Shown here: positions 10,370-20,983 of the stretch, piece after piece
Numbering within the stretch: position 1 is the stretch's first letter
How the letters are laid out: every line of letters begins with the position of its first letter
Assembly: GCA_003255025.1 (NCBI GenBank)
Contig: QANY01003900.1
Location: forward strand, 2,109,797 to 2,173,796
Origin: Datisca glomerata
Taxonomy: Eukaryota; Streptophyta; Magnoliopsida; Cucurbitales; Datiscaceae
Reading direction: 5' to 3'
Length of the DNA stretch: 64,000 nucleotides
Program-made: the position numbers and the translations under genes
Notes under the pieces: model-generated
The model's input: only the letters and a program-made list of their open reading frames with translations
Told to the model about the DNA's origin: nothing
Databases searched by the model: none

Positions 10370-11668
10370 TGGAGGAAGCTCCAGAGGATGCTTGTGGGCT
10401 AGAAGGGAATGGCCCAAGGGGAAAACCATTATAGTGCATGTCAGTGGTGGATTCATTGAGGCGTGTTAAGGTTCGACCCAATTGATCCATAAACCGTTTT
10501 TCATATTTGGGTCAAGCAGGAGAGGACTGCCAGAGATTAACATAGTTACGCATGTACAAGGTTCCATCAACATAATGATCTTGTTCACGGTGGAGAGTGT
10601 AGAAACAGAAAAAAGTTTGTCTTTGTTTCTGAGGAGCTGTCCACATATTGTATTCTGTGAGAATCTTGTGAAGCTAGCTTCGCTAGTATGACAGTGGAGT
10701 AAAAAGTTGAAGAAGAGTCAGAAGGTGCGTATGTGTATTAGCAACATTACAAATATACTGGTAAATAGGATATGGAGGAAATCCGATAACATGTTAATGA
10801 AGGGCAAAAAGAGCCTAAAGATACCAGAGGAGTTCTTCTGGTATGTCACATTTAATGAGAGGGACTGTGGTATAAGAGATGATCATATCAAAATGGTCTG
10901 GGAAATGGTGTATTTGGGTTTTTACAAATAACAAATGGAGCTAGTAAAACAGAGTTTTTGTAGCAAGATTGTTGATCATAGTGGGACCATCAGGTTTATG
11001 ACCTAGAGGGAAAATGGTAGCAGGCATGCTGATTGGCATAGTGGGATTGGAGTGAGGATCAGAAAGAGTAAGAATAAAGAGGGTCTGAGCAGAAGAGGGG
11101 CTGTCTTTTCTGAGGTCGAGAGAGATAATCAGCAATGGCATTCTGATGTCCTTTGAGATGATGAACTGAGAATTTATAGCGTGAGAACCAGTCTTTCCAC
11201 CCGAGTAGTTGTTTATCAGGAAGAATTTTCCCTTTTGGATCAAGGATCTTGGGGAATGACGTGTTGTCCATCTCGACAGTAAATTCATACGGGCTGAGAT
11301 AAAAGCTGAATTTTTCAATCCCCTTTTTTATTGTTAGGATCTCCTTATAGGTGGCATGATAAATTGACCACTAGCATGCCCACAATAAAAACGTTTACCC
11401 TTATCTTCTTCAATGAGAATGGCCCCCCAATGGTCATCACTCGCATCCGTCTGTAGGATACGCAATCTTGTGTAAGAAATTTTTTAATGGATAAGAATTT
11501 TGGGCAAGGTCTTTAAGGGCTTGGATCGCCTTGGTCTGGGCAGGGTCCCAAGATGGGGGATTTGTTTTAGAAGTTTGGACAAGTGGCTGGTGTAGGTGGC
11601 TACATGAGGGATAAAATCTCTGAGATAATTAATTATGCCAAGGAACTGTTGGTTTTGTTTGACCGTTA
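10370..11668 (-). mobile_element. Endogenous caulimovirid fragment, inverted (RT end, RNase H, 3' region)
   Basis: The minus-strand reading corresponds base by base, with scattered changes, to the plus-strand segment of about 14372-15684. That covers the end of the reverse transcriptase, the RNase H domain, the downstream polyprotein tail and the beginning of the small 3' reading frame. Readable blocks on minus include the RNase H tract around 11271-11059 with WKDWFSRYKFSVHHLKGHQN and IADYLSRPQK, which here is better preserved than in the plus copy. At about 11668/11669 the sequence flips abruptly into the plus-strand viral body, so the two copies are joined head to head. No virus is encoded: the fragment is broken by stops and frameshifts. 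The short region 9999-10370 between this and the preceding repeat has no gene. Confidence 0.82.
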
Positions 11669-11669
11669 A

Positions 11670-12335
11670 ATGCCTTCTCCAAAAGCCTCCGACTATAATG
11701 ATCTGTTCAAAATGTCTTACACCATTTTAAGGCAACTCAGACAGTCTAGGTCGACAACCGCAGCTCCCTCAGTGCAGCCTGCTCCTATTTCTTCGATCCC
11801 TCCTGGTGTTCATATCCATCCCACTCCCCTGGCCTCAACTTCCTATACCACTAAACCCTCTGCTCTACCAGTCCAACCTCCTTCTCCATCTCAGAAATTA
11901 AAGGCTCATCTGGATCCTGCTCTGACAATCCAGACGTTACAAAGTCTCTCCAGTTCAATTTCAGAAACTGATACCTCCAGCACTGATGATACCTCTAGTC
12001 TTCCTTCTGAAGCATGCCAAGTTGATATTTCTACTATTGCCATGGTCAAACCTGGTGATATTGACGAGGAAGAACCCTTTGTCGATGATCTTCCTCCTCC
12101 AATACATTCCCAAGACTCGAGGAACATATATAAACCAACAACTGGCCCCTGGTTTACTTTTGATGATCTTCCTCCACATGTGGCCCTCGAAGATGTCCTC
12201 TCTGAGTTTTTAACTCGATTCACAAGGACTTTAAGAGAATGGTTTCAAAGTCTTAGTCCTTATCAACGACTGACTGCAGCCCCTAGCCCTGATGTTGGCT
12301 CTCTTTCTGGAATGTTACATAAAGAATTTATTTAG
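11670..12335 (+). pseudogene. Caulimovirid polyprotein segment upstream of coat core
   Basis: A 221-codon open frame starts right at the inversion junction and stops at TAG 12333-12335. It is strikingly rich in Ser, Pro and Thr over residues 25-105, then acidic. This is typical of the disordered region preceding a caulimovirid capsid domain, and it ends with a more ordered stretch leading into the capsid. The ATG at 11670 is fortuitous: the frame is a continuation of a polyprotein whose front was removed. It is assigned from position and composition rather than from a diagnostic motif. Confidence 0.6.
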
Positions 12336-12960
12336 GATTTCCAAGTCATTGACAAACGAAGTCTTCAAGACTTTTTTGAAATGAAGTGTTGTTCGTTGGA
12401 ACGCCGTGATTTACAAAAACATTTCTAACGTATGTTCGGAAAGTATTATATGCTGAATGGAGCTAATGATGTCAACCTCCGGCACATATTCATTGCCTCT
12501 CTTCCAGAAGAATTGTAACCTAAACTACATCGGACCATAATGCCCTTTGCCGTGATATGACAGACATTTCCCTTGGTGAGATCTATCAGCTTGCATTGGC
12601 CACCCTTGATAAACTATGTGAACAACAAAAGTTTTTTAAGGGGATGCTCAAAGGGGAATCTAAACTTTGATCGTCATGTACTAAATCCTATCTCAAGCTC
12701 AAATGCCATGCCCAAAAGGATTGTTCATGTTCCAAGGATCACAGACGGGACAAACGGGAAAAGCCCCACCGATTTCCATCTCGTAAAAAGGGTTTCCAGC
12801 ATCACTCTCGTACCAAGCCTTTTCTTCGATATTTTAAGAAAAGACATCCTTCCTCCCACAAGTCAGATAAATGCTACATCAGTGGTCAAAAAGGACATTT
12901 TGCAAAAAGTTGCCTCATAAAATCAAAAGAAATATTCAAATACTGTAACATCTACAAACA
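12336..12960 (+). pseudogene. Caulimovirid capsid region with zinc knuckle
   Basis: Broken frames continue the polyprotein through a capsid-like core (about 12336-12560), a basic arginine/lysine/histidine-rich tract (about 12700-12860), and a nucleic-acid-binding knuckle at about 12868-12912 of the form CX2-S-X-GHX4-C. The second cysteine of the usual CCHC is read as Ser here, so this copy would not bind zinc normally. Stops occur at about 12426 and elsewhere. Confidence 0.65.
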
Positions 12961-13199
12961 ATGTTTGTCCTCCGAGACGATGAAGATATTGAATCTGCTA
13001 TGGAAGAACAAGCTAACCGCAATAAGGACACTCAATATGTCTTGCATACTCCTCCGACGCGGCCATCTGTTCATCTCAGTTCGCCACCTCCACAGACTCT
13101 GACACATCAGATAATGCTATTCCCATCCTTTGCTTGGTTTCTCTTAGGGTCTTACATGACCCTCCCAAAGAGAAGGCTGTGTCCATCAAACCACATATT

Positions 13200-13315
13200 G
13201 AAATCCGACTTCTTGTAGAAAAATTTGCCAAAGCTGTTCTAGGCATTGGATTTTTAGATACTGGCTCTTGCAGAACAGTCATGGAACTATGCTTTCTACC
13301 TTATGAAGATTGAAC
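13200..13315 (+). pseudogene. Caulimovirid aspartic protease remnant
   Basis: The plus frame around 13240-13310 contains FLDTGSCRTVM, matching the active-site loop (Asp-Thr-Gly) of retroviral-type aspartic proteases as found in caulimovirids. It is followed by a stop at about 13310. The order coat protein, protease, RT is as expected. The stretch 13320-13725 continues in degenerate frames. Confidence 0.7.
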
Positions 13316-13725
13316 ACTCAATGGTAGTTTATTCAAAATTGAGTGGATTACAAAAAGATGTATTCGTCTTCAATTTTTCCCCAACTGCATTCTCTGGATT
13401 AAGGTGTTAGATAGTGATCTTCCAAGCGAAGAAATATTAATTAGTTTTTTATGCTTTCTCCCGCACCAAGAAACTCCAGATTTTATCCACTGGGATCCAG
13501 TATAAAAGTTTCTTCCATGCTTATACCCCTGTTGCCAGTCTCCTTGAGCTCCAACAAGTTCCTCCTACTTATACCTATCTCCGCGACTAGATTCTTCCGT
13601 ACTGTGTTGATAGGCATGACCAATTTTCCCATGCTTTCCCCCTTTGGAAAAATCATGCATTCTTTATTCGTCTTCCGTTCAAACACAATGAAGACCTCAA
13701 TCCTACCAAGGCCACTCATCCTGGC

Positions 13726-14346
13726 ATGAATCCTGATGATCTTGTGTTGGCCCGAGAAGAATGTACATCTCTTCTTCAGCAAGGTCTTATTGAGCCCACG
13801 AAATCTGATTGGGCCTGTCAGACTTTTTATGTTGAAAACCGAGTTGAACTCAAATGTGGGAAAAAGAGGTTGGTGATAGACTATAAACTTCTCAACTTGT
13901 TTCTCCAAGATGATAAGTTTTCTCTTACAAAGCCTAATACTTTATATGTCCAAGTTTGACCTTAAAGATGGGTTTTGGCAGTTAGGCATTCATCCTGAGG
14001 ACCGGCATAAGGCTATTTTCTGCATACCGAATGCCCAGTACTAGTGGACCGTCATGCCATTTGGCCTGAAAGTAGCACCTTCGCTCTTCCAAAAGGACAT
14101 GAACCAAATGATTGAGCCCATTTTGCACAGTGCCTTGGTTTACATTGATGACATTCTACTCTTTTCTGAAGATTCACCTTCTCATCAACTCTTATTATCC
14201 CAGTTTATTGATCTCATAAAATATTACGGGATTATACTCTCCGCCAAGAAGGCCGAAATAGGTGCTACCCGTATTGAATTTATGGGTGTGATCTTTGAAG
14301 ATGGCAGATTCCAACCTGGTCCTCATTTTTGCCATCGAATTGCTTA
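13726..14346 (+). pseudogene. Caulimovirid reverse transcriptase remnant
   Basis: Two frames separated by a frameshift near 13958-13965 and a stop at 14041 carry RT blocks: the N-terminal fingers with RLVIDYKLLN, then FDLKDGFWQL, VMPFGLKVAPSLFQ, and the catalytic VYIDDILLFS at about 14139-14170. The IDD catalytic aspartates are intact. The frame ends at TAA 14345-14347. In a living virus this enzyme copies pregenomic RNA into DNA; here the interruptions prevent a full product. Confidence 0.88.
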
Positions 14347-14371
14347 AATTTCCAAATACTTATTTAACGGT

Positions 14372-15240
14372 CAAATAAATCCAACAATTCCTTGGCATCA
14401 TTAATTATCTCAGAGATTTCATCCCTTATGTAGCCACCTACACCAGTCACTTGTCCAAACTTCTAAAAAAAATCCCCCATCTTGGGGCCCTGCCCAGACA
14501 AAGGTGATCCAAGCCCTTAAAGACCTTTCCCAAAATCATTATCCATTAAAGATTCCTGACACAGGATTGCGTATCCTACAGAAGGATGCCAGTGATGACC
14601 ATTGTGGGGCCATCCTCATTGAAGAAGATAAGGGCAAATTTTTTTAGTGTGGGCATGCTAATGGACAATTTAAAGACTCTTAGAAGCATCGTCATGCCAC
14701 CTATAAGGAGATCCTAGTAGTTAAAAGGAGGATTGAAAAATTCAGCTTTTATCTCAGCCCATATGAATTTACTGTCGAGATGGACAACGAGTCATTCCCC
14801 AAGATTCTTGATCCCAAAGAGAAAATTCTTTCTGATAAACAACTCCTTAGGTGGAAAGATTGGTTCTCACGCTATAAATTCTCAGTTCATCATCTCAAAA
14901 GGCATCAGAATACCATTGTTGATTATCTCTTTCAACCTCAGAAAGACAGCCCCTTTCCTGCTCAGACCCTCTTTATTCTTACTCTTTCTGATCCCCACTC
15001 CAATCCCACTATGTCGATCAGCATGCATGCTACCACTTTCCCTCCAGGTCCTAAAGCTGATGGTCCCACTATGATCAACAATCTTGCTACAAAAACTCTA
15101 TTTTACTGGCTCCATCGGTTACTTGTAAAAACTGAAATACACCCTTTCCCAGATCATTTTCATATGACCATCCCTTATACCAGAGTCCCTCTAATTAAAA
15201 GTGCCATGCCAGAAGAACTCATCTGTTATCTTTGAGCTCT
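14372..15240 (+). pseudogene. Caulimovirid RNase H remnant and connection domain
   Basis: After the RT, LQKDASDDHCGAILIEEDKG (about 14578-14640) carries the first RNase H aspartate, HATYKEIL (about 14695-14718) the glutamate helix, and FTVEMDNESFPKIL (about 14767-14810) the next aspartate. The tract to about 14950 matches the inverted copy. In-frame stops lie at about 14646 and 14682. Downstream the frame continues to a stop at 15233-15235. Confidence 0.8.
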
Positions 15241-15560
15241 TTCTTCCCTTCATTATTGTGCTATCAGATTTCCTCCATATCCTATTTACCAGTATATTTG
15301 TGATGCTGCTAATACCCATACGCACCTTGTGACTCTTCTTCAACTTTTTGATCCACTGCCATACTGGCGAAGCCAGCTTCACAAGATTCTCACCGAATAC
15401 AATATATGGACAGCTCCTCGGAAACAGAGACATAATTTTTCTGTTTCTACACTCTCCACCATGAACAAGATCATTATGTTGATGGAACCCTGTACATGCG
15501 TAACTATGTTAATTTTTGACAGTCTTCCCCTACTTGGCCCAAATATGAAAAACTGTTCAT
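15240..15560 (+). pseudogene. Caulimovirid polyprotein tail, broken
   Basis: Degenerate coding continues from the RNase H towards the small 3' frame. The tract containing YQYICDAANTHTHLVTLLQL (about 15290-15350) is also readable in the inverted copy at about 10720-10790. I do not recognise a domain. Confidence 0.45.
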
Positions 15561-15966
15561 GGATCAATTGAGTCGATCCTTAACACGTCTCAATGAATCC
15601 ACTACCGACATGGACTATAATGGTTTTCCCATTGGGCCATTCCCTTCTAGCCCACAAGCATCCTCTAGAGCTTCCTCCTCGGCTTTACATGAGTACCAAT
15701 GCTCATTCATCTTCAGTGGTTTGTCGTCTTCTCACCCTCCGGATCCATATCCATTTGAGTCTCAAAATCCCTCTCAGCTGGACACCCAATTCCAGCCTGA
15801 CTGTTTTTCCCCCGAGCTCAGCCAACTTCCTATGCCACCATCTGAACCAGATGCCTCTCACGATCTTGATGACTTCAACTCCACATATTTTCAGGACCTA
15901 CCGTATGATGAAGACTATGCCAATCTAAGGTCTGGTCATGAGCCTATTTCCAAAAGTAATTGTTAG
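15559..15966 (+). CDS. Small 3' reading frame of the endogenous pararetrovirus (135 aa)
   Basis: An uninterrupted frame of 135 codons lies between the polyprotein tail and the promoter block. The protein is rich in Ser, Pro, Asp and Glu (FNSTYFQDLPYDEDYANLRS near the C-terminus) and probably disordered. No enzymatic motif is visible. Florendoviruses are known to carry an extra ORF of unknown function in this position, so I tentatively equate the two. Its first part is also present in the inverted copy at about 10370-10495. It is the one viral frame in this copy not visibly broken, though short frames survive by chance. Confidence 0.5.
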   Translation: MDQLSRSLTRLNESTTDMDYNGFPIGPFPSSPQASSRASSSALHEYQCSFIFSGLSSSHPPDPYPFESQNPSQLDTQFQPDCFSPELSQLPMPPSEPDASHDLDDFNSTYFQDLPYDEDYANLRSGHEPISKSNC

Positions 15967-16189
15967 TGCCGCCTTCTGTCTTCCACTAATCTTTGTCGTG
16001 TTGTAATAATACTAGCTTTCTGTTTGCTGTCATCTTTTAAGTTTTTGTCTTTTGTAATAATCGTTAATTTAGACTATTTGTAAAAGTAATTACTTTAGAC
16101 TATTTACTTTTAGTTTTTATTTTTTATAATAATTATCGTTACTTTAGACTGTTTAGGTCTGTACCTGCTAATTGTCTGTATTCCCCCTC

Positions 16190-16250
16190 CATCTCTATAT
16201 AAGGAGGGTTTTCCTTTCATTGTAGGCAGAAAGTTTTCAAAATAAAAATA
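16190..16250 (+). promoter_or_regulatory. Pararetroviral-type TATA box and polyadenylation signal
   Basis: TATATAAG at 16196-16203 sits in a CTCTATATAAGGAGG context very like the core of caulimovirus pregenomic promoters. AATAAA follows at 16241-16246, about 40 bases downstream, the tight promoter/polyadenylation spacing used by this family to make terminally redundant RNA. Upstream (16060-16160) a block of the form ACTTTAGACTATTTAC is repeated. It points right, towards the LINE and repeat cluster. Confidence 0.65.
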
Positions 16251-16534
16251 TACAAGTATTTTTCTCTCATGTCTTTCTAAGTTCTTCTTCTTCTCCTTGC
16301 TACATTGCTCTTATAATAGTTTACTTCTGGTTGCCGAGATTCAAGTATGCTCTACATTTTCCCTTAACAGAGAGATTATGTATATCAGAAAAGAATCAGA
16401 CTATGATCTGAGAAAGATATTCTACTATGTTATTTTGAGTTGTTTTAGTTTGATGAATATTTTCATAGGTCCTAACAGCGATTCCCTAAGAGAATGGTTG
16501 AGCTTTATCTGGATATTGAAAGTATGCATTAAGG
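16251..16534. other. No recognisable gene; possible viral leader
   Basis: The sequence after the viral polyadenylation signal may be residual leader. No intact primer binding site was found. An 84-codon open frame at 16297-16551 shows no recognisable protein features. Confidence 0.4.
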
Positions 16535-16745
16535 CTAAAATATTTGGATGAAATGGTACACTAACTTTTATTTGGATGAAATTCATCCATTAACTTTAAA
16601 TTTTATTTTGATTTAATCTTTCCGTCAATCTCCATTAATTTTTTCATTCACATAATTAATGTGGACGCCATGTAGATCACATTTGGATGGCAAATGGCTC
16701 ATTTAATTTTTCAAACTTTTTTTTGCTTTGTCTACCTTTCTATAA
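16535..16745 (+). repeat. Left arm of long inverted repeat flanking the LINE fragment
   Basis: From about 16555 the sequence parallels the reverse complement of about 20160-20360. Shared blocks include AAATTTTATTTTGATTTA against TATATTTTATTTTTTATTTA, a TTTC-CAT/GTC-ATCT motif, and a closing CTCATTTAATTTTT. Arms are roughly 170-200 bp, diverged but collinear. This is compatible with terminal inverted repeats of an old MULE-like element. Confidence 0.55.
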
Positions 16746-16749
16746 ATTT

Positions 16750-17929
16750 TTTAATTAATTTTTAGAGTCCATTTGACTTCTCTCCTTCTGAAGTTTGCTG
16801 AGTTGAGCCATGGAGCACGTCGTCCACTGCTAATTGCTTAATGTTCTCGGATAGGGCCGGCTGGACCCTTAGGCATCAAACTTAAGTAGATGCGTAAGGC
16901 TCCCGCCATGAAAGGGCCCAGTTTGTGTGTATTTTCTTTTCCAATCCTAATTTTTTTCTTTTGCTTTTTCAAACTCCAGTTTTCTTTAGAACATGTTTTT
17001 GTCATAAAATCTATATAAAGTCAAGTTAAATTTAATTTAGTTAGACAGAGGTTAAATCTACATTTAAAATAGATTTTAGTAATTTTAATTATATGAAGAA
17101 TTTTTCTACAATATTTTACGATAAATTATTCTAACTACTTAATTAGGTTAATATTTAAAAAAAAATTGACATATATTCATAAAATATTTAACGAGATAAA
17201 AAGAGTATAGCATTTTTTTACAAATGCATTTCTTAACTTTTTTTCGTGTGTAAACTTTCACAAAAAGATTCAATGTAGTAGTGAGATTAACCATTGAAAA
17301 ACATGTTACTTTGAATAAAATCATAATCAATAGCTATATATCTGACAAATAAAATTAAAAAAATAATTCTTTTTCTTAGAAAATAAATAACAGCCCTAAT
17401 TTTAAGATTTTTGCCTAGAGTCACAATTAAGGTTGAGCCTCCCCTCCCCTGCTTCCGGACGCTAAAATGTAAAGACTAGAAGTCTGAGTCTGTTAGAAGC
17501 TACAGAGCTTGTTCGAAGCTCTCTTACATGATTTGTCGACAATGTTTTTTTGTTCCTCTGTCAAAGCTAGATGGGTTTGTTTAGCTTTGAAAGTTTTCCC
17601 TTTTTTTTTGTTCCTCACTTTCACTGTATGAATGAAATAAATAGTGTAAATGAGTTTAAGCAGAATGGTTCAAGTGTTTTTTACCTATTTAAACAATTAT
17701 GCTTAAACAAAATCTAGATAATGGATCAGTCTTTTGTGCTTTGGGACTCTATAGTCAAATCCTTTTGGTTGATGAAGAAACATAGGTGAAGTACTTTATC
17801 AGAGAGTTGGGTCAGAAATTGTAAGCAGATATGGTAATTGCATCAACAACGTGTATAGAAAAGTGAAATTGAACGATCCAAACAATGGCAAACAGAGCTC
17901 GGCTTAGGTGGAGGTTAAGAGGGTTATTT
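16750..17929. other. No recognisable gene
   Basis: AT-rich sequence between the left inverted-repeat arm and the LINE remnant. I see no domain on either strand; short frames are low-complexity. Confidence 0.5.
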
Positions 17930-20136
17930 TTACAGTAACGAGCAGATTTCAATTTTGATTAGCATGAGAAGCAATTTCTTTAGCTACAATACTAATACAC
18001 GGATTAATAAAGAAACACTTAACAACAGAGAAACTAGAAACAACTCTAGAACTAGTTTTTGAAAAATTATCTGAATTAACTCCAAGGGTAAGCAACAAAT
18101 CCCACAGCTCCGAGCAAGGCGATTCGATCTCGATGGATGGCCAAAACTTGGAGAGACAATGATTTAATCCTTTAAGAAGAGCCATACCAAGAGCAGACGA
18201 AATTGGTTATGAGTTTGCCAAAACCTAACCACCTGCAAGGAATTCGCCGAGATTGCCTTTGTACACCCAACCGCAAGCCATCCCATTTGCCATATAAGAC
18301 CAAGAAACATCCAAGTTAATTTTGACAAAATTGAGAGGAAGGGTAGACCACTTTTCCTAACATCGTTTATCAAAAACTTTTAAAGGGCCAACAAACACTC
18401 TAGACTTGTCGAGCAAGTGCTCTTGCTTCTGATGAAGTCTTAAATTTTGTTTTGCTGCCATGAAGTTCCTCACTTCACTTTTCCAGGCCAAATTAACTCA
18501 TTAAAATCCTCACACAAGCTTTTAAATATCAAGTCATTACGAGTTAGCCATAATCTCCATAAGCCATATACGACAGCTCGAGCTATATCAATAAAATGAG
18601 GTTGTCACTTTGCTCTCTTTATAAGATTATTCCAAATTTCTAGCCTGATGAGGAAGGGCTCGTAGGCAAAAATTCGGGTATGCCATGGCAAGATTTCTTT
18701 TCTTCAAATTATGTCTAGTAGGCAAAAGTTTGTTCAACAATCTCCACATAAAAGTTCTGATTTTAGGAGCAACATCTAGAAAATTCTGATTTTAGGAGCA
18801 AAATCTAGGTGTCAAACTGACTGCCATGAAAGATAGTTAAGAGGGTTATTACCTGACGAGGAAGGGCTGGCCAACCACATTTGTTTGCTTAAAAAAGCTA
18901 TTCTGTAGCCCGAGCTGGTACTGTACACTCCATTCCTATTATAAACCCACCAACAAGCATCAAAATTCAAGTTTAAATGTGCAGAGATACAGAATATGAT
19001 ATTTGCTTCCTCACGAGTAAAAATCTTGGTAATCATTTCCTTATTCCATCCCCCTCAATTGATCATTAAGTCCGCGACCCACTTAACCGAATCATCTCTA
19101 GGGGATCAGGAATGAATCATGCTCTAGCCAAGGGCCTAGCCATATATTATTATTACGTCCATTCCTGAGCTTCCACATAAAACCCTCTAAAAGGAGGGAT
19201 CTAGCCCACAACATGCTGCGTTAAGCCCAAGACGGCCTTGCTCCCAATTTAGCATGAAGGAAGCTAGTTTTGGGAAAATACTTATGCTTTAAAACTTGAA
19301 AAAGAATGCTAGATGTGTTAGATAATAGGTACGAACAGTTTTTGGCTAGGAGAGCTTTATTGAAGCACCCAAAGTCTTTAAAATTCATCCTTAAATTTTG
19401 TCCTTGGTAAGTGAATCCCAAGACGTCTAATGAATTTTCCATTTGTTATCTGATGATCCCACCAAAATTGGCTCAGACAGTAGCAAATCTCTTTGTAATT
19501 TGTAGCTGTAAATTTAAAACATTGCATAAAGTACACCAAAAGGCCATAACTATTGTCTTAATAAAAGTTTCCTTACCTGTAGGGGATAAATAATGTTCAC
19601 CCCATCCATGGATACGGTTCTCAATGTTTCTCATGATATCATAAAAAGTCCACCTCTTTGATCCATCAAAAGCAGATGACAACCCCAAGTATTTACCAAA
19701 GCCAGCACATTGTGCAATATTGTTTAAAGAAGCAAGATGCTGCTGGAAATTCAAAGGGATATTAGGAGAAAAACAAATAGTGCTTTTTTGGAAGTTTACC
19801 ATTTGACACGAGGCTGCACAGTACCCTTGGATGATCTTCTTTATTACAAGCACTTCTGACTTCATTGCTCTGCAAAAGATAACCGCATCATCTACAAAAA
19901 ATAAGTGTGAGATGGATGGATTTAAGTTTCTAGGGGAGAAACCATGCAATTTCTTTGCTGCCACAACTGCTAAAAATTGTTTTGATAGTACTTCTGCACA
20001 TAAAATAAATAAATAGGGAGATAGGGAATCACCCTGTCTTATGCCTCTATTGTTAACTGGGAGAGCTCTCCATTGATAGTTACTGAGAAAGACACCGTTT
20101 TGACACCTTCCATCACCCTAGGAGTGGGTTGGCTTG
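17930..20136 (-). pseudogene. LINE (non-LTR) retrotransposon remnant: RT, zf-RVT, RNase H
   Basis: Read right to left on the minus strand, the RT starts mid-domain near 20136 with RGIRQGDSLSPYLFILCAEV (about 20048-19990), then SISHLFFVDDAVIFCRA (about 19905-19855) bearing the FVDD form of the catalytic box. Further on come NIENRIHGWGEHYLSPTGKE (about 19630-19570), the FGCFNKALLAKNCSYLL tract (about 19370-19320), KHKYFPKTSFLHAKLGARPS (19290-19230), and a zf-RVT-like block with CWWVYNRNGVYSTSSGYR (about 18955-18900). A C-terminal RNase H domain runs about 18330-17949, including VKINLDVSWSYMANGMACGW. Endonuclease and RT fingers are missing, so it is 5'-truncated. Stops break nearly every domain. 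The RNase H tail is common in plant L1-like elements. Confidence 0.85.
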
Positions 20137-20149
20137 GTGAAAACAAAAA

Positions 20150-20380
20150 TAGGCTAAAAAGGTAAACAAAAGCTAATGAATGTTAAGGAAAAATTAAATG
20201 AGACACTTGGCATCCATGTGTCGTCTAGACATCATTGTCAGCTATGTGTATGAAAATTTAACGAAGATGGATGAAAGAACTAAATAAAAAATAAAATATA
20301 AATTTAATGAATGAAATTTATCACAATGGAAATTAATGAGCAATTTTAATTTTTTTTATGAAAGTTAATGGATAAAAAAT
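20150..20380 (-). repeat. Right arm of long inverted repeat flanking the LINE fragment
   Basis: Reverse-complement partner of 16535-16745. The LINE remnant starts within about 20 bp of this arm, suggesting that it is cargo of, or was inserted in, an element bounded by these arms. Confidence 0.55.
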
Positions 20381-20983
20381 GTAATTTTATAAAAAATTAA
20401 TTAGGGCTTTTTGTTTACACTAATCATTACACAAAATTTGATCCTTACACTAGTTTTTGCTTACCCTGACCTCTGACCCACTTTTCACTAAAATATAAAT
20501 TTATGAAGTTACATGTTTACCCTTCATCTTATCTAAATATCTGCCCCACTCTCTAATGCTCTCTTTCTCTGTGATTTTGCTCTCTCTCTAAAAATGAGGT
20601 TTTACCCATTTTTACGGACCCGAATCAGAAGACGAAGAAGACGACCTCAGCGTTCTTGCCAAAGAAGACGACTGAATCTCTACAACCCACCTCATTTCAC
20701 CTTCTTTATTTTTTATTTTTTCCACTTCTTCTTCGTTTTCTTCGTCGTCTTCTTCCTTCTTCATGCAATAGCAAATGATTGTTAGTTCTTCTTTCTGGAA
20801 CATGTATAAGTTTTGTTTTCTTTTTTTCTGGAAAGCTTAAATTTTCATGAGTTTTTTCTGTTCATGAGTTTTCGGAAAATATTTATTTATTTACTTTCTT
20901 CTTTTTGAAACGTTGTTTGAAATTTATTTATTGACATGATCACTACAAGATGATAGTATAGTGTAAATGACGTCTACACGAGC

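Larger units (their letters stand above)
11669..16250 (+). mobile_element. Endogenous pararetrovirus (Caulimoviridae, florendovirus-like), 5'-truncated
   Basis: Coat-protein region, zinc knuckle, aspartic protease, reverse transcriptase and RNase H follow one another on the plus strand without an integrase. A separate small reading frame and a TATA/polyadenylation block of pararetroviral style come next. Lack of integrase and of LTRs, together with the style of the RT, indicate Caulimoviridae. The polyprotein-plus-small-ORF layout recalls the endogenous florendoviruses of angiosperms, though I cannot exclude another genus. The movement-protein region expected upstream of the coat protein is absent, cut off at the inverted junction at 11668/11669. 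Every domain carries stops or frameshifts, so this is a fossil insertion. Confidence 0.82.

Noticed and set aside
16320..16345. Primer binding site of the pararetrovirus after the polyadenylation signal
   Set aside because: TGGTTGCCGAGA matches the Met-tRNA complement at only about 8 of 12 positions, no better than many chance sites.
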